The notes: a model not told the origin generated them from the letters alone. A stretch of 64,000 nt of DNA from Halorientalis salina (GCF_005049285.1 NZ_SOSC01000014.1:1-64000); one strand, 5' to 3'; counted from the stretch's first letter, positions 1 to 9,886 are shown. Numbers and translations: made by a program.

Positions 1-121
1 AGTCGGAACGTCGAATCTCAGATGGAGTCGCGCTAAACCGTAGCAGATTCCGACGAGTTGAGCGTCCCTCGTCGATACTCGACTCCAAATTTGCTCGTCT
101 CCAGTCTAAACCCCAGAAGTA
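1..121. other. non-coding lead-in with stops in the sufB frame
   Basis: This stretch precedes the sufB fragment. Read in the sufB frame it has a TAA stop at 107-109, and no match to the missing SufB N-terminus was recognised in any frame. It is either an old deletion joint or ordinary intergenic DNA upstream of a truncated gene. Confidence 0.5.
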
Positions 122-1120
122 GTGCTAGAGGAGAAAGGCGTCATCTTCTGTGACACGGACCAGGCAGTCCAGGAACACCCCGAACTCGTCCGCGAGCACT
201 TCATGACGACGTGTGTCCCGCCGAGCGACAACAAGTTCGCGGCGCTCCACGGTGCCGTCTGGTCGGGCGGCTCGTTCGTCTACATCCCGGAAGGCGTCAC
301 CGTCGAGATGCCGCTCCAGGCGTACTTCCGGATGAACGCCGAGGGGATGGGCCAGTTCGAGCACAAGATCATCATCGCGGAACCCGACTCGGAGGTCCAC
401 CTCATCGAGGGGTGTTCGGCACCGCACTACGGCAGTCACAACCTCCACAGCGGGTGCGTCGAGGTGTTCGTCAAAGAGGGGGCACACGTCCAGTACTCCA
501 CAGTACAGAACTGGTCGAAAAACACCTACAACCTGAACACGAAGCGGGCCATCGTCGAGGCGGACGGGACGATGGAGTGGATTTCGGGCTCGATGGGCTC
601 GAAAGCGACCATGCTCTACCCCGCGTCGGTACTCAAGGGTCCGGGCGCGACGGACAACCACGTCACCATCGCCCTGGCCGGCGAGGGGCAGGATATCGAT
701 ACTGGCGCGAAGGTCTACCACACTGCGCCGGACACACACTCGACGATCGAATCCAAGAGCATCGCCAAAGACGGCGGGCGGACGAACTACCGCGGCCTCG
801 TCCACATCGCCGACGGTGCTGAGAACTCGTCGACCAGCGTCGAGTGTGACGCGCTGATGTTCGACGCCGAATCCACGTCGGACACGATGCCGTTCATGGA
901 GATCAAAGAGGAGAAGGTCGACGTCGCACACGAGGCAACAGTCGGGAAGATCGGTGACGAGGACGTGTTCTACCTCCAGAGCCGCGGCCTGGACGACGAC
1001 GACGCAAAGCAGATGATCGTCGCCGGCTTCATCGAACCGATCACCGAGGAACTACCCATCGAATACGCGGTCGAACTCAACCGCCTCATCAAACTCGAGA
1101 TGGACGGCAGTCTCGGGTGA
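122..1120 (+). pseudogene. sufB: SufB Fe-S assembly scaffold, lacking its N-terminus
   Basis: SufB is the scaffold subunit of the cytoplasmic SufBCD iron-sulfur cluster assembly complex. The 332 codons match the SufB core and C-terminus, with motifs such as CVPPSDNKFAALHG, YSTVQNWSKNTYNLNTKR and QSRGLDDDDAKQMI, and the C-terminus ends normally. Full-length haloarchaeal SufB is about 476 residues, so roughly the first 140-145 are missing. The only available start is GTG at 122, inside what is normally the LEEKGVIFC segment, and the frame is closed by a stop at 107-109. No sufC or sufD is next to it. It could be a pseudogene, a shortened paralogue or an assembly joint. Family identity is very secure; function is doubtful. 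Confidence 0.85.
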
Positions 1121-1186
1121 GCCGGCTGTCAACCGTACCATGACGCTGGTGGTGTGTGAGTGCTAGCCAAGATTACTGGGAGCGAA

Positions 1187-1209
1187 ATCGAAAAATAATC
1201 GTTTTCGAT
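1187..1209. terminator. 8-bp inverted repeat after sufB
   Basis: ATCGAAAA and TTTTCGAT are separated by seven bases. The repeat lies 67 nt past the sufB stop and about 60 nt before the DUF3311 start. It could be a transcript-end structure for sufB or an operator for the next operon. Confidence 0.35.
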
Positions 1210-1268
1210 CCCGCCTGACGTATTAGCAAAATCTTTTATTGAACTCGCCGAAATGGAATCTCCTACAA

Positions 1269-1484
1269 ATGGGGCTGTGGAACGGCAGAGAACGTATCGT
1301 CTGGAGTCTGGTAGCGGTCGTCCTCGCAGCACTGGCGATCCCGTGGTTCCTCTGGCGTGACGGAACAGTCATTGCCGGGTTGCCGCTGTGGCTGTGGTGG
1401 CACATCGGCTGGATGGGACTCGCCGCAGTCGTCTTCCGGATATTCGCCAACCGGGCCTGGGGCGTCGGCGTCGAGGAGGTGTGA
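1269..1484 (+). CDS. DUF3311 small membrane protein (symporter partner)
   Basis: This 71-residue protein has two predicted membrane segments, about residues 9-25 and 33-54, with the aromatic-rich patch LPLWLWWHIGWMG typical of DUF3311. DUF3311 genes commonly lie directly upstream of sodium:solute symporters, and here the symporter start follows the stop by 3 nt, so the two are probably co-translated and may form one transporter. An in-frame TTG at 1239 would add ten residues, but the ATG at 1269 gives the conventional family length. The role as an accessory subunit is inferred from context. Confidence 0.8.
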   Translation: MGLWNGRERIVWSLVAVVLAALAIPWFLWRDGTVIAGLPLWLWWHIGWMGLAAVVFRIFANRAWGVGVEEV

Positions 1485-1487
1485 CTC

Positions 1488-3023
1488 GTGGCCGATACGA
1501 CGCTCCAACTCGCCATCATCGCCGTGTATCTGGTGGTCGCGCTCGGTATCGGCGTCGTCGCCTACCGGCTGACCGAGCGGACGGCCGAGGACTACTACCT
1601 GGCCTCTCGTACCTTTGGGACCGTCGTCTTGCTCTTTACGACGTTCGCCACGCTCCTGTCAGCCTTTACCTTCTTCGGCGGGCCGAACCTGGCGTACTCG
1701 GCCGGTCCCGAGTGGATCCTCGTGATGGGGCTGATGGACGGCATCATCTTCGCGGTTCTGTGGTACGTTCTCGGGTACAAGCAGTGGCTCGTCGGCCAGA
1801 AACACGGGTACGTCACCCTCGGCGAGATGCTCGGCGACCGGTTCGGCTCGACGTGGCTCCGGGGCGGCGTCGCCGTCGTCAGCATCTTCTGGTTGTTCCC
1901 GTACGTGATGCTCCAGCAGAAGGGCGCGGGACAGGCGATCGTCGGGTTAACTGACGGTGCAGTCCCGTTCTGGGTCGGTGCTGGCGGCATCACGCTGTTC
2001 ATGGTCCTCTACGTCGTGCTCTCGGGGATGCGGGGCGTCGCCTGGACGGACACGCTCCAGGGGCTGTTCATGCTCGGCATCGTCTGGGTGGCCGTCGCCT
2101 GGGTGCTCGCCGCGGTCGGCGGTCCGCGGGCAGCGACGAGCGAGTTGGCGACTTCCAACCCCGAGTTCCTGCGACTCGGCGGCGGGCTCTACTCGCCGCA
2201 GTACATGCTCTCGACTGCGATTAGCATCGCGTTCGGGGTGACGATGTTCCCCCAGATAAACCAGCGATTCTTCGTCGCGCGGTCCAAGCGCGTGCTCAAG
2301 CGGACGCTCTCGCTTTGGCCGGTTCTCGTAGTCCTGCTGTTCGTTCCGACCTTCCTGCTCGGAACGTGGGCCGCGGGCCTCGGCGTCGACGTCCCGGCGA
2401 ACAGCAACGTCATTCCGGTCGTGCTGGGGGAGTACACCGCACCGTGGTTCACCGCGGTCGTCATCGCCGGGGCGATGGCTGCGATGATGTCCTCCAGTGA
2501 CTCGATGCTGCTCTCCGGTGCCTCGTATCTGACGAGAGACCTGTACCGGCCGGTAACCGGTCGCAGCGATGCACAAGCGGACGCCGAAGCGGAGAGCCAC
2601 GAAGCAGTAGTGGCCCGCATCGGTGTCGTCGTCTTCGCGTCGGCGTCGTTCGTGGCCAGCCTCTACGCCCCGGGAACACTGGTGCAGATCGGGAACACGG
2701 CCTTCAGCGGCTTCGCGCAACTCGCGCTCCCGGTCATCGTCGCCCTGTACTGGGACCGGACGACCAAGTGGGGAATCACTGCGGGCATCGCCGGCTCGCA
2801 ACTGTTCTACGCGATCAGCGCGTTCGACGTTCTACGATGGCTCTCGCAATTTGTCATCGGCCGGCCGGCGATCGGTCTGCCCCAGGACTACCTCGGCTGG
2901 TCTCCGGCCATCGCCGGAATGCTGCTCGGGTTCGTCCTGACCGTGGGTGTCTCGGCGGCGACCGAGACGGCTGCCAGCGAGAACACGCTCGCGTACTCGG
3001 TCACCGGTTCGGAAGCCGAGTGA
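1488..3023 (+). CDS. sodium:solute symporter (SSS family)
   Basis: This 511-residue integral membrane protein is a Na+-coupled solute symporter of the SSS family. It has about 13 hydrophobic segments, the early motif DYYLASRTFG after the first helix, and the conserved SSSDSMLLSGASYLTRD stretch around residue 337 that contributes to the sodium site. It starts with GTG, three bases after the DUF3311 stop. The substrate cannot be read from sequence; members carry sugars, proline, pantothenate, organic acids or urea. The DUF3311 pairing is typical of the archaeal and Gram-positive branch with undefined substrates. The C-terminal tail is short and cytoplasmic. Confidence 0.9.
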   Translation: MADTTLQLAIIAVYLVVALGIGVVAYRLTERTAEDYYLASRTFGTVVLLFTTFATLLSAFTFFGGPNLAYSAGPEWILVMGLMDGIIFAVLWYVLGYKQWLVGQKHGYVTLGEMLGDRFGSTWLRGGVAVVSIFWLFPYVMLQQKGAGQAIVGLTDGAVPFWVGAGGITLFMVLYVVLSGMRGVAWTDTLQGLFMLGIVWVAVAWVLAAVGGPRAATSELATSNPEFLRLGGGLYSPQYMLSTAISIAFGVTMFPQINQRFFVARSKRVLKRTLSLWPVLVVLLFVPTFLLGTWAAGLGVDVPANSNVIPVVLGEYTAPWFTAVVIAGAMAAMMSSSDSMLLSGASYLTRDLYRPVTGRSDAQADAEAESHEAVVARIGVVVFASASFVASLYAPGTLVQIGNTAFSGFAQLALPVIVALYWDRTTKWGITAGIAGSQLFYAISAFDVLRWLSQFVIGRPAIGLPQDYLGWSPAIAGMLLGFVLTVGVSAATETAASENTLAYSVTGSEAE

Positions 3024-3135
3024 CGATTTGCCCTTTCTACGTTCCGACAGGGAGTTGGACACTCGTCCGTCGGGGAAACGGAGTGGTGTCTCGCTAGCAG
3101 GATTGGGATCGATCAGACGGTGTGAACCCCATGGA

Positions 3136-4773
3136 TCAATCGAAGGGGTCGACGCCAGTGATTTCGAACCGGGCCCCGCCAGCGGCGCTGTCGGTCACAC
3201 GAACGTCCCAGCCATGCGCCGCGACGATGTCAGCGACGATGGCCAGTCCGAAGCCGGTCCCGGTTTCGCTGGTCGTATGACCCGGCTCGAAGACGTGGTC
3301 ACGCTCCGCCGCTGGAATACCGGGGCCGTCATCAGCGATGTAAAAGCCCGTTCGATCAGCGAGCGGCCCCACGGTGACGGTCACGTCCGACCCCCCGTGC
3401 TCCACGGCGTTCCGAAACAGGTTCTCGAACAGCCGTTTCAGCCGGTCGGGGTTGGCCTCGAAGGTGAGATCACCGTCGATGGTTACGTTGGCAGCCTGCG
3501 TTTCGACCATCGCCCAACAGTCCTCGACGATCGTGGAGAGCCGAACCGCGTCCCACTGTTCGACCTGTTTGCCTTCGCGGGCGAGCGTGAGGATTTCGTC
3601 GATCAGCGTCTCCATCCGTGCCAGTGACCGTTCGATGGCCCCAGCGTGTTCGTCGTCCCGTTCGAGTTCCTCGCGAAGGAGGTCCAACCGTACCTGCGCG
3701 ACGTTGAGAGGGTTCCGCAAGTCGTGGCTCACGAGACCGGCGAATTTGTTGAGGCGATCGTTCTGGCGTTCCAGTTCCCGGCGATACTGCTCGCGTTCGG
3801 TCACGTCCGTAAAGAGCAGCGTACTCCCGAGTCCGGTCGTTGCCGTTCCGTACGGCGTTTCTGTGAGGCGAAAGTACCGTGTTCGTCCGTCCCGTTCGAT
3901 TTCCATAACGGGGTCATCACTGCCGAGGCGTTCCGCGACAGTCGGCATCGCCGAGTCCAGCGACACGTTCGTTGTCGCATCGAGGGATGGAAAGAGACGC
4001 CTGGCAGCCTGATTCGAGTTCCGAACGTGCCGGTCCGCGTCGAGCGCGATAACGGGCGCGTCCCGTTCCGCCGAGAGTTGCACGGCGTCGAACCGGTCGA
4101 CGTAGACGAAGACGACCCCGATCGCGAAGACGGCCACCCCGAGGGGCTCGTACGTCATATCGATGAGGACGGGCGTCGTATACCCGATGAGGTCGAGGCC
4201 GACCGGGAGCGCAGTGATGCTGACTAACAGCAGGAGGGGCCGCGTGTCGAAGTCGATCTCGGTAAACAGCTCGAAGAGCATGAAATACCCGACGAAGGCG
4301 AGCGCGTAGGAGAGCCCCATCGCGACCCAGTGCAGCGGTCCCACAGTGACGGCCAGATGTGGAAACGGCGCGGCGACCTCGGTCGCCGTAAAGTAGCCGT
4401 GGTGGAGGGGGTTCGTCACTTTCACCACGCCCAGCGCGGTGAACAGGGCGACAGCGAGGCGACGGTACGTGGAGTTGTTGTGGTAGGTCCGGTTGGTGTA
4501 GGCCGAACAGAAGAAGAGCCACGCGCCGACCGCTGCAAGGCCCAGAATCAGGCCGAGGACGTACCACCCGAGCTTGAGGTGCCGCGTCGGGGAGACGAGA
4601 AATCCCACGTGAGCAGCCGCCCAGCCACCGCTCGTGAGAAGGAGCGCCAGCAGTCCCCGCCGGGTGTCACGATCGGTGATCCGTCCGAGTCGAGTGATAC
4701 TTACGAAACAACCGACTGCCGCGAGAACGAACAGCGAGACGTGCAAAAAATAGCTCGCGGAGAGGAATACCAT
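3136..4773 (-). CDS. 7TM-input sensor histidine kinase
   Basis: This 545-residue membrane histidine kinase has seven hydrophobic N-terminal segments (about 5-225) resembling the N-terminal 7TM sensor region of haloarchaeal kinases. A PAS-like segment follows (about 235-325), then a HisKA dimerisation helix with His350 in SHDLRNP, then an HATPase domain. Asn455 in the N box, DDGPG at 481-485 and GTGFGL at 505-510 show an intact ATP site. No receiver lies at its C-terminus, so a partner regulator is needed. It is divergent from the Bat-type regulator at 5002, which has a PAS/GAF input and a degenerate receiver and is a plausible functional neighbour. The ligand is unknown. Confidence 0.9.
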   Translation of the reverse strand: MVFLSASYFLHVSLFVLAAVGCFVSITRLGRITDRDTRRGLLALLLTSGGWAAAHVGFLVSPTRHLKLGWYVLGLILGLAAVGAWLFFCSAYTNRTYHNNSTYRRLAVALFTALGVVKVTNPLHHGYFTATEVAAPFPHLAVTVGPLHWVAMGLSYALAFVGYFMLFELFTEIDFDTRPLLLLVSITALPVGLDLIGYTTPVLIDMTYEPLGVAVFAIGVVFVYVDRFDAVQLSAERDAPVIALDADRHVRNSNQAARRLFPSLDATTNVSLDSAMPTVAERLGSDDPVMEIERDGRTRYFRLTETPYGTATTGLGSTLLFTDVTEREQYRRELERQNDRLNKFAGLVSHDLRNPLNVAQVRLDLLREELERDDEHAGAIERSLARMETLIDEILTLAREGKQVEQWDAVRLSTIVEDCWAMVETQAANVTIDGDLTFEANPDRLKRLFENLFRNAVEHGGSDVTVTVGPLADRTGFYIADDGPGIPAAERDHVFEPGHTTSETGTGFGLAIVADIVAAHGWDVRVTDSAAGGARFEITGVDPFD

Positions 4774-4796
4774 CGCCGTTAGTCACACCGAACACA

Positions 4797-4807
4797 GCGA
4801 TATAAAA
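4797..4807 (-). promoter_or_regulatory. TATA-like box of the histidine kinase gene
   Basis: On the minus strand an AT-rich TTTTATATCG element is centred about 28 nt upstream of the kinase start at 4773. That spacing fits a haloarchaeal promoter giving a nearly leaderless transcript. Confidence 0.5.
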
Positions 4808-5001
4808 GACAGCATTGACAGCTCCCGATACGTCAGCAGTCCCGAGTCCGATATCGGGGTTGATTATCGAACTGTTTTACTGAGAGGGGTTCTATTCTGT
4901 CCCATGCTTTCGGTTCGTACGACAAGAGAGATCAAGCAGGTCCGGTATCTCGTCGGTGGCGGTCGATCGCTGCCGTGTGGTGACCTCGCTGGAGCCGACT
5001 A

Positions 5002-7878
5002 ATGGGGAGCACACGGTCCGAGCCGGAGTCGTCCCGTGTTCTCCTCGTGGGGACGACAACGTGGCTCGACGAACTCGCGGCTAAACTCGTATCGCACCCC
5101 GCCATCGCCGTCGAGGAAGTCGCGACGGCAGCGGCGGGACTGGAGGCCGTCCAGGACGACACTGTCGACTGTGTCGTCACGGAGTACGCCCTCGACGGGA
5201 CGACTGGCGTCGAGTTCCTGCGGGAAGTCAGAACGGTAACGTCGACCGTGCCCGTGCTCCTCGGAACGGCGGACGGGAGCGAAGCGATCGCCAGTGAAGC
5301 GATCGCCGCCGATGTGACCGAGTACCTCGTGGTCGAGGAGCCACTCGACCGAACCCTCGAAACGCTTCTCGACCGAATCGAGGAGGCGATCTGTTCGGCA
5401 CGGCAGGCCCGCAACCGGCGCGAACGAGCGCGACAATTCGACGCGGTGTTCCGGGACACACAGACGGCAACGTGGGTACTCGACGCAACCGGATCGCTCG
5501 CGCGTGTGAACCAGGCAGCGTGTGACCTGATCGACGAGGACCCGACCATCGGGGAACCCTTCTGGCAGCTCCCGTGGTGGTCTCACTCGAACGCGACCCG
5601 GAACGACGTCCGACAACTGGTGGAGCGAGCCCTGGACGGGTCGTTCGGCAACGCGATCATCTGTGATCCACGCGACGACGGGTCTCGACACGTGATCGAT
5701 CTCTCCGTGCGTCCGGTCGAAAACGACCACGGCGATCTGATGTCGGTCGTCATCGAAGGCGTCGACATCTCGGACCGGGTCACGCTCGAACGCGACCTCA
5801 GACGGTCCGAAAAGCTCCACCGCGTCACGCTCAACAACATGACCGACACCGTCCTGATGACCGACGAGGACGGCGAATACACGTACGTCTGTCCGAACGT
5901 GCACTTCATCTTCGGCTACACCGCCGACGAGATTCACGAGCAGGGATCGATCACCGAACTGCTCGGAGCGGACCTCTTCGACCGTGAGGAACTCGCGGCC
6001 AACGGCATTCTCAAGAACATCGAGTGTACGGCGACCGACAAGGCCGGCCGCGAGCACACGCTACTGGTCAACGTTCGCGAAGTCGACATTCAGGACGGGA
6101 CGCTCCTCTATAGCTGCCGGGACATCACGAAGCGAAAACAGCGCGAGGAGGCACTGGCCACGCTGCAGGATCTCGCGCGCTCGTTCCTGTATGCCGGGAC
6201 ACACGACGAAATCGCACAGCACATCGTCGACGACGCGCCGAGCGTCCTCGACCTGGACGCGAGCGCGGTCTATCTGTTCGACACGGACACCAACGAACTC
6301 CGGCCCGCAGCACACTCCCAGGCGATGCGGACGCTCCACGGCCCGCTACCGCGGGTTCACGCGGATGGCGACACGCTGCCCGGACACGGATTCATTTCGG
6401 GCGAGTCGCTGTTTTTCGAGGACGTCCACGACACGGATCGACTCGCCAATCGGGCGACCGACCTCAGAAGCGCGAGCTACATCCCGCTCGGAGATCACGG
6501 CGTCTTCGTCGTCGGGTCCGACGACGTGGGGGCGTTCACCGACGTAACGCGAGAACTCGCCGACCTGCTGGCGGCGACTGCTGAGGCGGCGCTGGATCGG
6601 GTCTCGCGGGAGTCACAGCTCCGCGCACAGGAGCGACAACTCCAACAGCAAAACGAGCAACTGACCACGCTAAACCGGATCAACGAGACGATTCGGGCGA
6701 TCGATCAGGCGGTCGTCCAGGCGGAGACGCGGGACGAGATCGACCACACCGTCTGTGAACTCCTGACAGGCGACGATCGGTTCAGTTTCGCCTGGCTCGG
6801 GACCGTCGATCCCACGACCGAGACATTGGAACCGCGGGCGTGGGCCGGCGACGAACAGGGGTATCTGGACAGTCAACGCTTCGCCGTCGACGCGTCGGGG
6901 GCCGAGCCGGCAGGTGAAACCGCGGCGACGGGCGAGGTGACGATGGTCCCGACCGTCGCGGCGGACCTCCGGGAGGACTCGTGGCGCTCGGCCGCCCTCA
7001 CCCGTGATTTCATGTCCGTGTTGAGCATCCCGCTGGTGTATAACGACCTCACTCACGGTGTGCTGACGGTCTATGCGGACACCCGTGACGCCTTCGACGA
7101 GACGGCACAGGCCGTGCTGGTCGAACTCGGCGAAACGATCGCGTCCGCGCTCAGTGCCCTCGAACGAAAAAATGCCCTTCTCACGACGTCGATGACGCGT
7201 GTCGTCTTCGAGATCGACGACCCGACGTTCGTCCTCTCGCGTCTCGCACAAGACGCCGACTGTACACTCTCGTATTCGGGCGGCGTCCAACAGACTACGG
7301 ACGGCAGTTACGTGTTCGTCACCGTCGACGATGCCGACACGGAAATCGTCGAAGAGGCCGCAGCGGAACTGGTCGGGATCGACGACATCCGACGGATCTC
7401 GGCGGACGGTGACGGCGGCGTCCTCCGACTGGGGCTAACGCAACCGTTCCTCGCCCTCGAACTCGCAGATCACGGTGCCGTCTTTCGGGAGGCGACCGCT
7501 GACCCGGCGACGACGACGCTCACCATCGACGTTCCCAAGAGCATCGACGTTCGAACCATCACGCAACTCGTTGACGAGTCGTTCTCCGGGGTCGCCCTTC
7601 AGAGCAAACAAACCCTCGATCAGGCCGGAGAACGCGACGTCTACGGGGACTACCTCGCGGACCTCACCGACCGGCAACTCGAGGTCGTCCAGACGGCGTA
7701 TTACAGCGGCTTCTTCGAGTCGCCGCGCGAGAGCACCGGTGAGGACGTCGCGGCGACGCTCGATATCTCCCCGCCGGCGTTCTATCAGCACATCCGGACG
7801 GTACAGCGGAAACTGTTCACCACGATGTTCGAAGAACGGAACGTCTCGGTCGCCGCATCGTCCGACAGGGTTCAATAG
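5002..7878 (+). CDS. Bat-type HTH_10 regulator with pseudo-receiver, PAS and GAF domains
   Basis: This 958-residue cytoplasmic regulator has a receiver-like fold (about 11-130), two PAS domains (about 145-265 and 272-378), two GAF domains (about 385-545 and 565-720), a Bat-type middle domain and a C-terminal HTH_10 helix-turn-helix (LTDRQLEVVQTAYYSGFFE onward, about 890-945). The receiver carries Glu61 where the phosphorylated Asp normally sits (VVTEYALDG), so it is unlikely to be a conventional phospho-acceptor. Bacterio-opsin activator relatives respond to light or redox through PAS and GAF domains. It is divergently transcribed from the kinase at 4773. Its target genes are unknown. Confidence 0.88.
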   Translation: MGSTRSEPESSRVLLVGTTTWLDELAAKLVSHPAIAVEEVATAAAGLEAVQDDTVDCVVTEYALDGTTGVEFLREVRTVTSTVPVLLGTADGSEAIASEAIAADVTEYLVVEEPLDRTLETLLDRIEEAICSARQARNRRERARQFDAVFRDTQTATWVLDATGSLARVNQAACDLIDEDPTIGEPFWQLPWWSHSNATRNDVRQLVERALDGSFGNAIICDPRDDGSRHVIDLSVRPVENDHGDLMSVVIEGVDISDRVTLERDLRRSEKLHRVTLNNMTDTVLMTDEDGEYTYVCPNVHFIFGYTADEIHEQGSITELLGADLFDREELAANGILKNIECTATDKAGREHTLLVNVREVDIQDGTLLYSCRDITKRKQREEALATLQDLARSFLYAGTHDEIAQHIVDDAPSVLDLDASAVYLFDTDTNELRPAAHSQAMRTLHGPLPRVHADGDTLPGHGFISGESLFFEDVHDTDRLANRATDLRSASYIPLGDHGVFVVGSDDVGAFTDVTRELADLLAATAEAALDRVSRESQLRAQERQLQQQNEQLTTLNRINETIRAIDQAVVQAETRDEIDHTVCELLTGDDRFSFAWLGTVDPTTETLEPRAWAGDEQGYLDSQRFAVDASGAEPAGETAATGEVTMVPTVAADLREDSWRSAALTRDFMSVLSIPLVYNDLTHGVLTVYADTRDAFDETAQAVLVELGETIASALSALERKNALLTTSMTRVVFEIDDPTFVLSRLAQDADCTLSYSGGVQQTTDGSYVFVTVDDADTEIVEEAAAELVGIDDIRRISADGDGGVLRLGLTQPFLALELADHGAVFREATADPATTTLTIDVPKSIDVRTITQLVDESFSGVALQSKQTLDQAGERDVYGDYLADLTDRQLEVVQTAYYSGFFESPRESTGEDVAATLDISPPAFYQHIRTVQRKLFTTMFEERNVSVAASSDRVQ

Positions 7879-7989
7879 TAAACCACCACTCTCCCAGCTG
7901 CTTTGTTGCTAAGCTATTGGCTATTCCCTTATACACTTATTATCGCAAACGAGTGCCGCAGACCGACGGCAGGCATTCGTGAATCTACA

Positions 7990-8133
7990 ATGAGAGACGT
8001 TACGCAAACGCCCGACGAGGAAACGCCGTACGAGTGCTTCGAGTGTGGGGCTGTCGTCATCGCGGAGGACAACCCCGACCCCTGCCCTGAATGCGGAAGC
8101 GAGATGCGCAACCGGCAGACCCCGCTCGAATGA
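7990..8133 (+). CDS. rubrerythrin-like zinc-ribbon mini-protein
   Basis: This 47-residue protein carries two CxxC knuckles (YECFECG and CPECGSE), the pattern of the small rubrerythrin/zinc-ribbon proteins abundant in haloarchaea. The ATG at 7990 is preferred over an upstream in-frame start at 7903, whose extra residues are hydrophobic and lack the motif. Its stop TGA overlaps the start ATG of the following glutamate dehydrogenase, so the two are translationally coupled. A role in metal binding or as an accessory to the dehydrogenase is inference only. Confidence 0.75.
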   Translation: MRDVTQTPDEETPYECFECGAVVIAEDNPDPCPECGSEMRNRQTPLE

Positions 8134-9440
8134 CGATGCCGGCCGACTCGCCGGTCGCCCCCGAAGACCGAACGGACGGCGAGCTACAGCCCCAGGAGCC
8201 GGAATCGGCGGTCGAGACGGCACGCCAACAGTTGCAACGCGCCGCCGGATACCTGGATATCGATCCCAACGTCGTCGAACGTCTCAAGCATCCCACGACG
8301 GTCCAGGAGGTCACCGTCCCGATCGAACGCGACGACGGAACCGTCGAGGTGTTCACAGGCTATCGCGCCCAGCACGATAGCGTCCGCGGCCCGTACAAGG
8401 GCGGCCTCCGCTATCAGCCCGAGGTGACCCGCGACGAGTGTGTCGGACTCAGCATGTGGATGACCTGGAAGTGCGCGGTCATGGATTTGCCCTTCGGCGG
8501 CGCGAAAGGCGGGATCGCCGTCGATCCGAAAGCCCTCAGCGAGAGCGAACGGGAGCGCCTCACCCGACGATTCGCCGAGGAACTCCGCCACATCATCGGT
8601 CCGACCAGGGATATTCCCGCGCCCGACATGGGTACTGACCCGCAGACGATGGCCTGGCTCATGGACGCCTACTCGATGCAGCAGGGTGAAACCGTCCCTG
8701 GCGTCGTGACGGGCAAGCCGCCGGTCGTCGGTGGGAGCGAAGGCCGCGAAGCCGCGCCCGGCCGCAGTGTTGCCATCATCACGCGGGAGGTCATCGACTA
8801 CTACGCGCGGGACCTCGCGGAGACGACGGTTGCGGTCCAGGGGTACGGCAGCGTCGGGGCGAACGCGGCCCGCCTCCTCGACGACTGGGGAGCGACCGTC
8901 GTCGCAGTCAGCGACGTCAACGGCGCGATCTACGATCCGGACGGGCTCGACCCCCGATCGATCCCGTCACACGACGAGGAACCCGAAGGCGTGGGGCGAC
9001 AGGACGCACCCGAGACGCTGACCAACGACGAGCTGCTGGAACTGGACGTCGACGTGCTCGTCCCCGCCGCGATCGGGAACGTGCTCACGGAAGCCAACGC
9101 GCCCGACGTCGCGGCCGATATCATTATCGAGGGGGCGAACGGCCCGATCACGACTGCTGCCGACGAGATCTTCGCGGAGCGTTCGATCCCCGTGATCCCG
9201 GACATCCTCGCGAACGCCGGGGGTGTGACCGTGTCGTACTTCGAGTGGCTCCAAGACATCAACCGCCGAGCCTGGTCGCTCGAACGAGTCAACGACGAAC
9301 TCGAAACCGAGATGCTGGCCGCCTGGCGCGACGTTCGCGACGCGTACGAGGCTCGTGACGTGACGTGGCGAGACGCCACGTACATCGTCGCCCTTGCCCG
9401 AGTCGCCGAGGCCCACGACGCGCGTGGACTCTGGCCGTAA
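8130..9440 (+). CDS. gdhB: Glu/Leu/Phe/Val dehydrogenase, first paralogue
   Basis: This 436-residue enzyme interconverts an L-amino acid (probably glutamate) and its 2-oxo acid with NAD(P). The N-terminal substrate domain shows [10 protein letters not shown] and [11 protein letters not shown] with the catalytic lysines. The C-terminal Rossmann domain shows [12 protein letters not shown]. The C-terminal [15 protein letters not shown] signature is present. The ATG at 8130 overlaps the zinc-ribbon stop, which supports this start rather than an upstream in-frame start at 8091. It has a longer acidic N-terminal leader than the paralogue at 9887. Coenzyme preference is not decided here. Confidence 0.93.
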   Translation: MTMPADSPVAPEDRTDGELQPQEPESAVETARQQLQRAAGYLDIDPNVVERLKHPTTVQEVTVPIERDDGTVEVFTGYRAQHDSVRGPYKGGLRYQPEVTRDECVGLSMWMTWKCAVMDLPFGGAKGGIAVDPKALSESERERLTRRFAEELRHIIGPTRDIPAPDMGTDPQTMAWLMDAYSMQQGETVPGVVTGKPPVVGGSEGREAAPGRSVAIITREVIDYYARDLAETTVAVQGYGSVGANAARLLDDWGATVVAVSDVNGAIYDPDGLDPRSIPSHDEEPEGVGRQDAPETLTNDELLELDVDVLVPAAIGNVLTEANAPDVAADIIIEGANGPITTAADEIFAERSIPVIPDILANAGGVTVSYFEWLQDINRRAWSLERVNDELETEMLAAWRDVRDAYEARDVTWRDATYIVALARVAEAHDARGLWP

Positions 9441-9462
9441 CGACGTGATAGTCGCTTAGCAC

Positions 9463-9765
9463 ATGATGCAACTCCAGACCCTCTTCGAGAAGACGCGAGC
9501 CGTCAGGTACGTCGAGGAGCCAGCGGCGTCACCGTGTTTCCGCTCCGTCAGTCGTATCTGGCAGTTCCCGAGCGGGGACGTGCTTCTCGAACTGTCGGAG
9601 CGTCGCGATTGTCTCCTCCCCAACATCGACCGCGTGGACGTACCGGCCAGCGAGTGCCACCGAGTTGCGGAGTCGGTTGTAATCGAGACCGATACCACAG
9701 TAGAAGTGACAGCAAAAGACAACATCCAAAAGGTAACGGAGTTTGATAGAAAAATCGTGCTATAG
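9463..9765 (+). CDS. hypothetical protein, 100 aa
   Basis: This frame lies between the two glutamate dehydrogenase genes. Codons in the first two thirds prefer G or C in the third position and resemble real haloarchaeal coding sequence, while the last third is AT-rich with less biased codons. No family was recognised, and no signal peptide or membrane segment is evident. Competing frames on the minus strand (9456-9725 and 9529-9729) are rich in Arg and Cys and look less plausible. It may be a remnant of a larger gene. Confidence 0.35.
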   Translation: MMQLQTLFEKTRAVRYVEEPAASPCFRSVSRIWQFPSGDVLLELSERRDCLLPNIDRVDVPASECHRVAESVVIETDTTVEVTAKDNIQKVTEFDRKIVL

Positions 9766-9838
9766 CCTTAATATCAGCAAAAACGAACGAATTAGCCCTT
9801 CTATTAGAGGTATCTAAACTCAAATATCGTGTAAAATG

Positions 9839-9850
9839 CCGGATAAAATA
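9839..9850 (+). promoter_or_regulatory. TATA-like element upstream of the second gdh
   Basis: The AT-rich sequence CCGGATAAAATAG lies about 40 nt before the ATG at 9887, inside a markedly AT-rich stretch (9740-9860). It is the best promoter candidate for the second dehydrogenase, with a leader of roughly 10-15 nt. Confidence 0.35.
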
Positions 9851-9886
9851 GTCATCTTTTGGTAGCTCGGTTTCTGTGCCCGATAC

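Noticed and set aside
1-121. Possible missing N-terminal part of sufB
   Set aside because: The sufB frame is stopped at 107-109 and no matching residues were recognised in any frame.
4999-6057. 352-codon open frame on the minus strand
   Set aside because: Antisense to the Bat-type regulator; no domain and implausible Arg/Val-rich composition.
9529-9729. 66-codon minus-strand frame between the two gdh genes
   Set aside because: Cys-rich start, no family, and weaker codon bias than the plus-strand frame at 9463.
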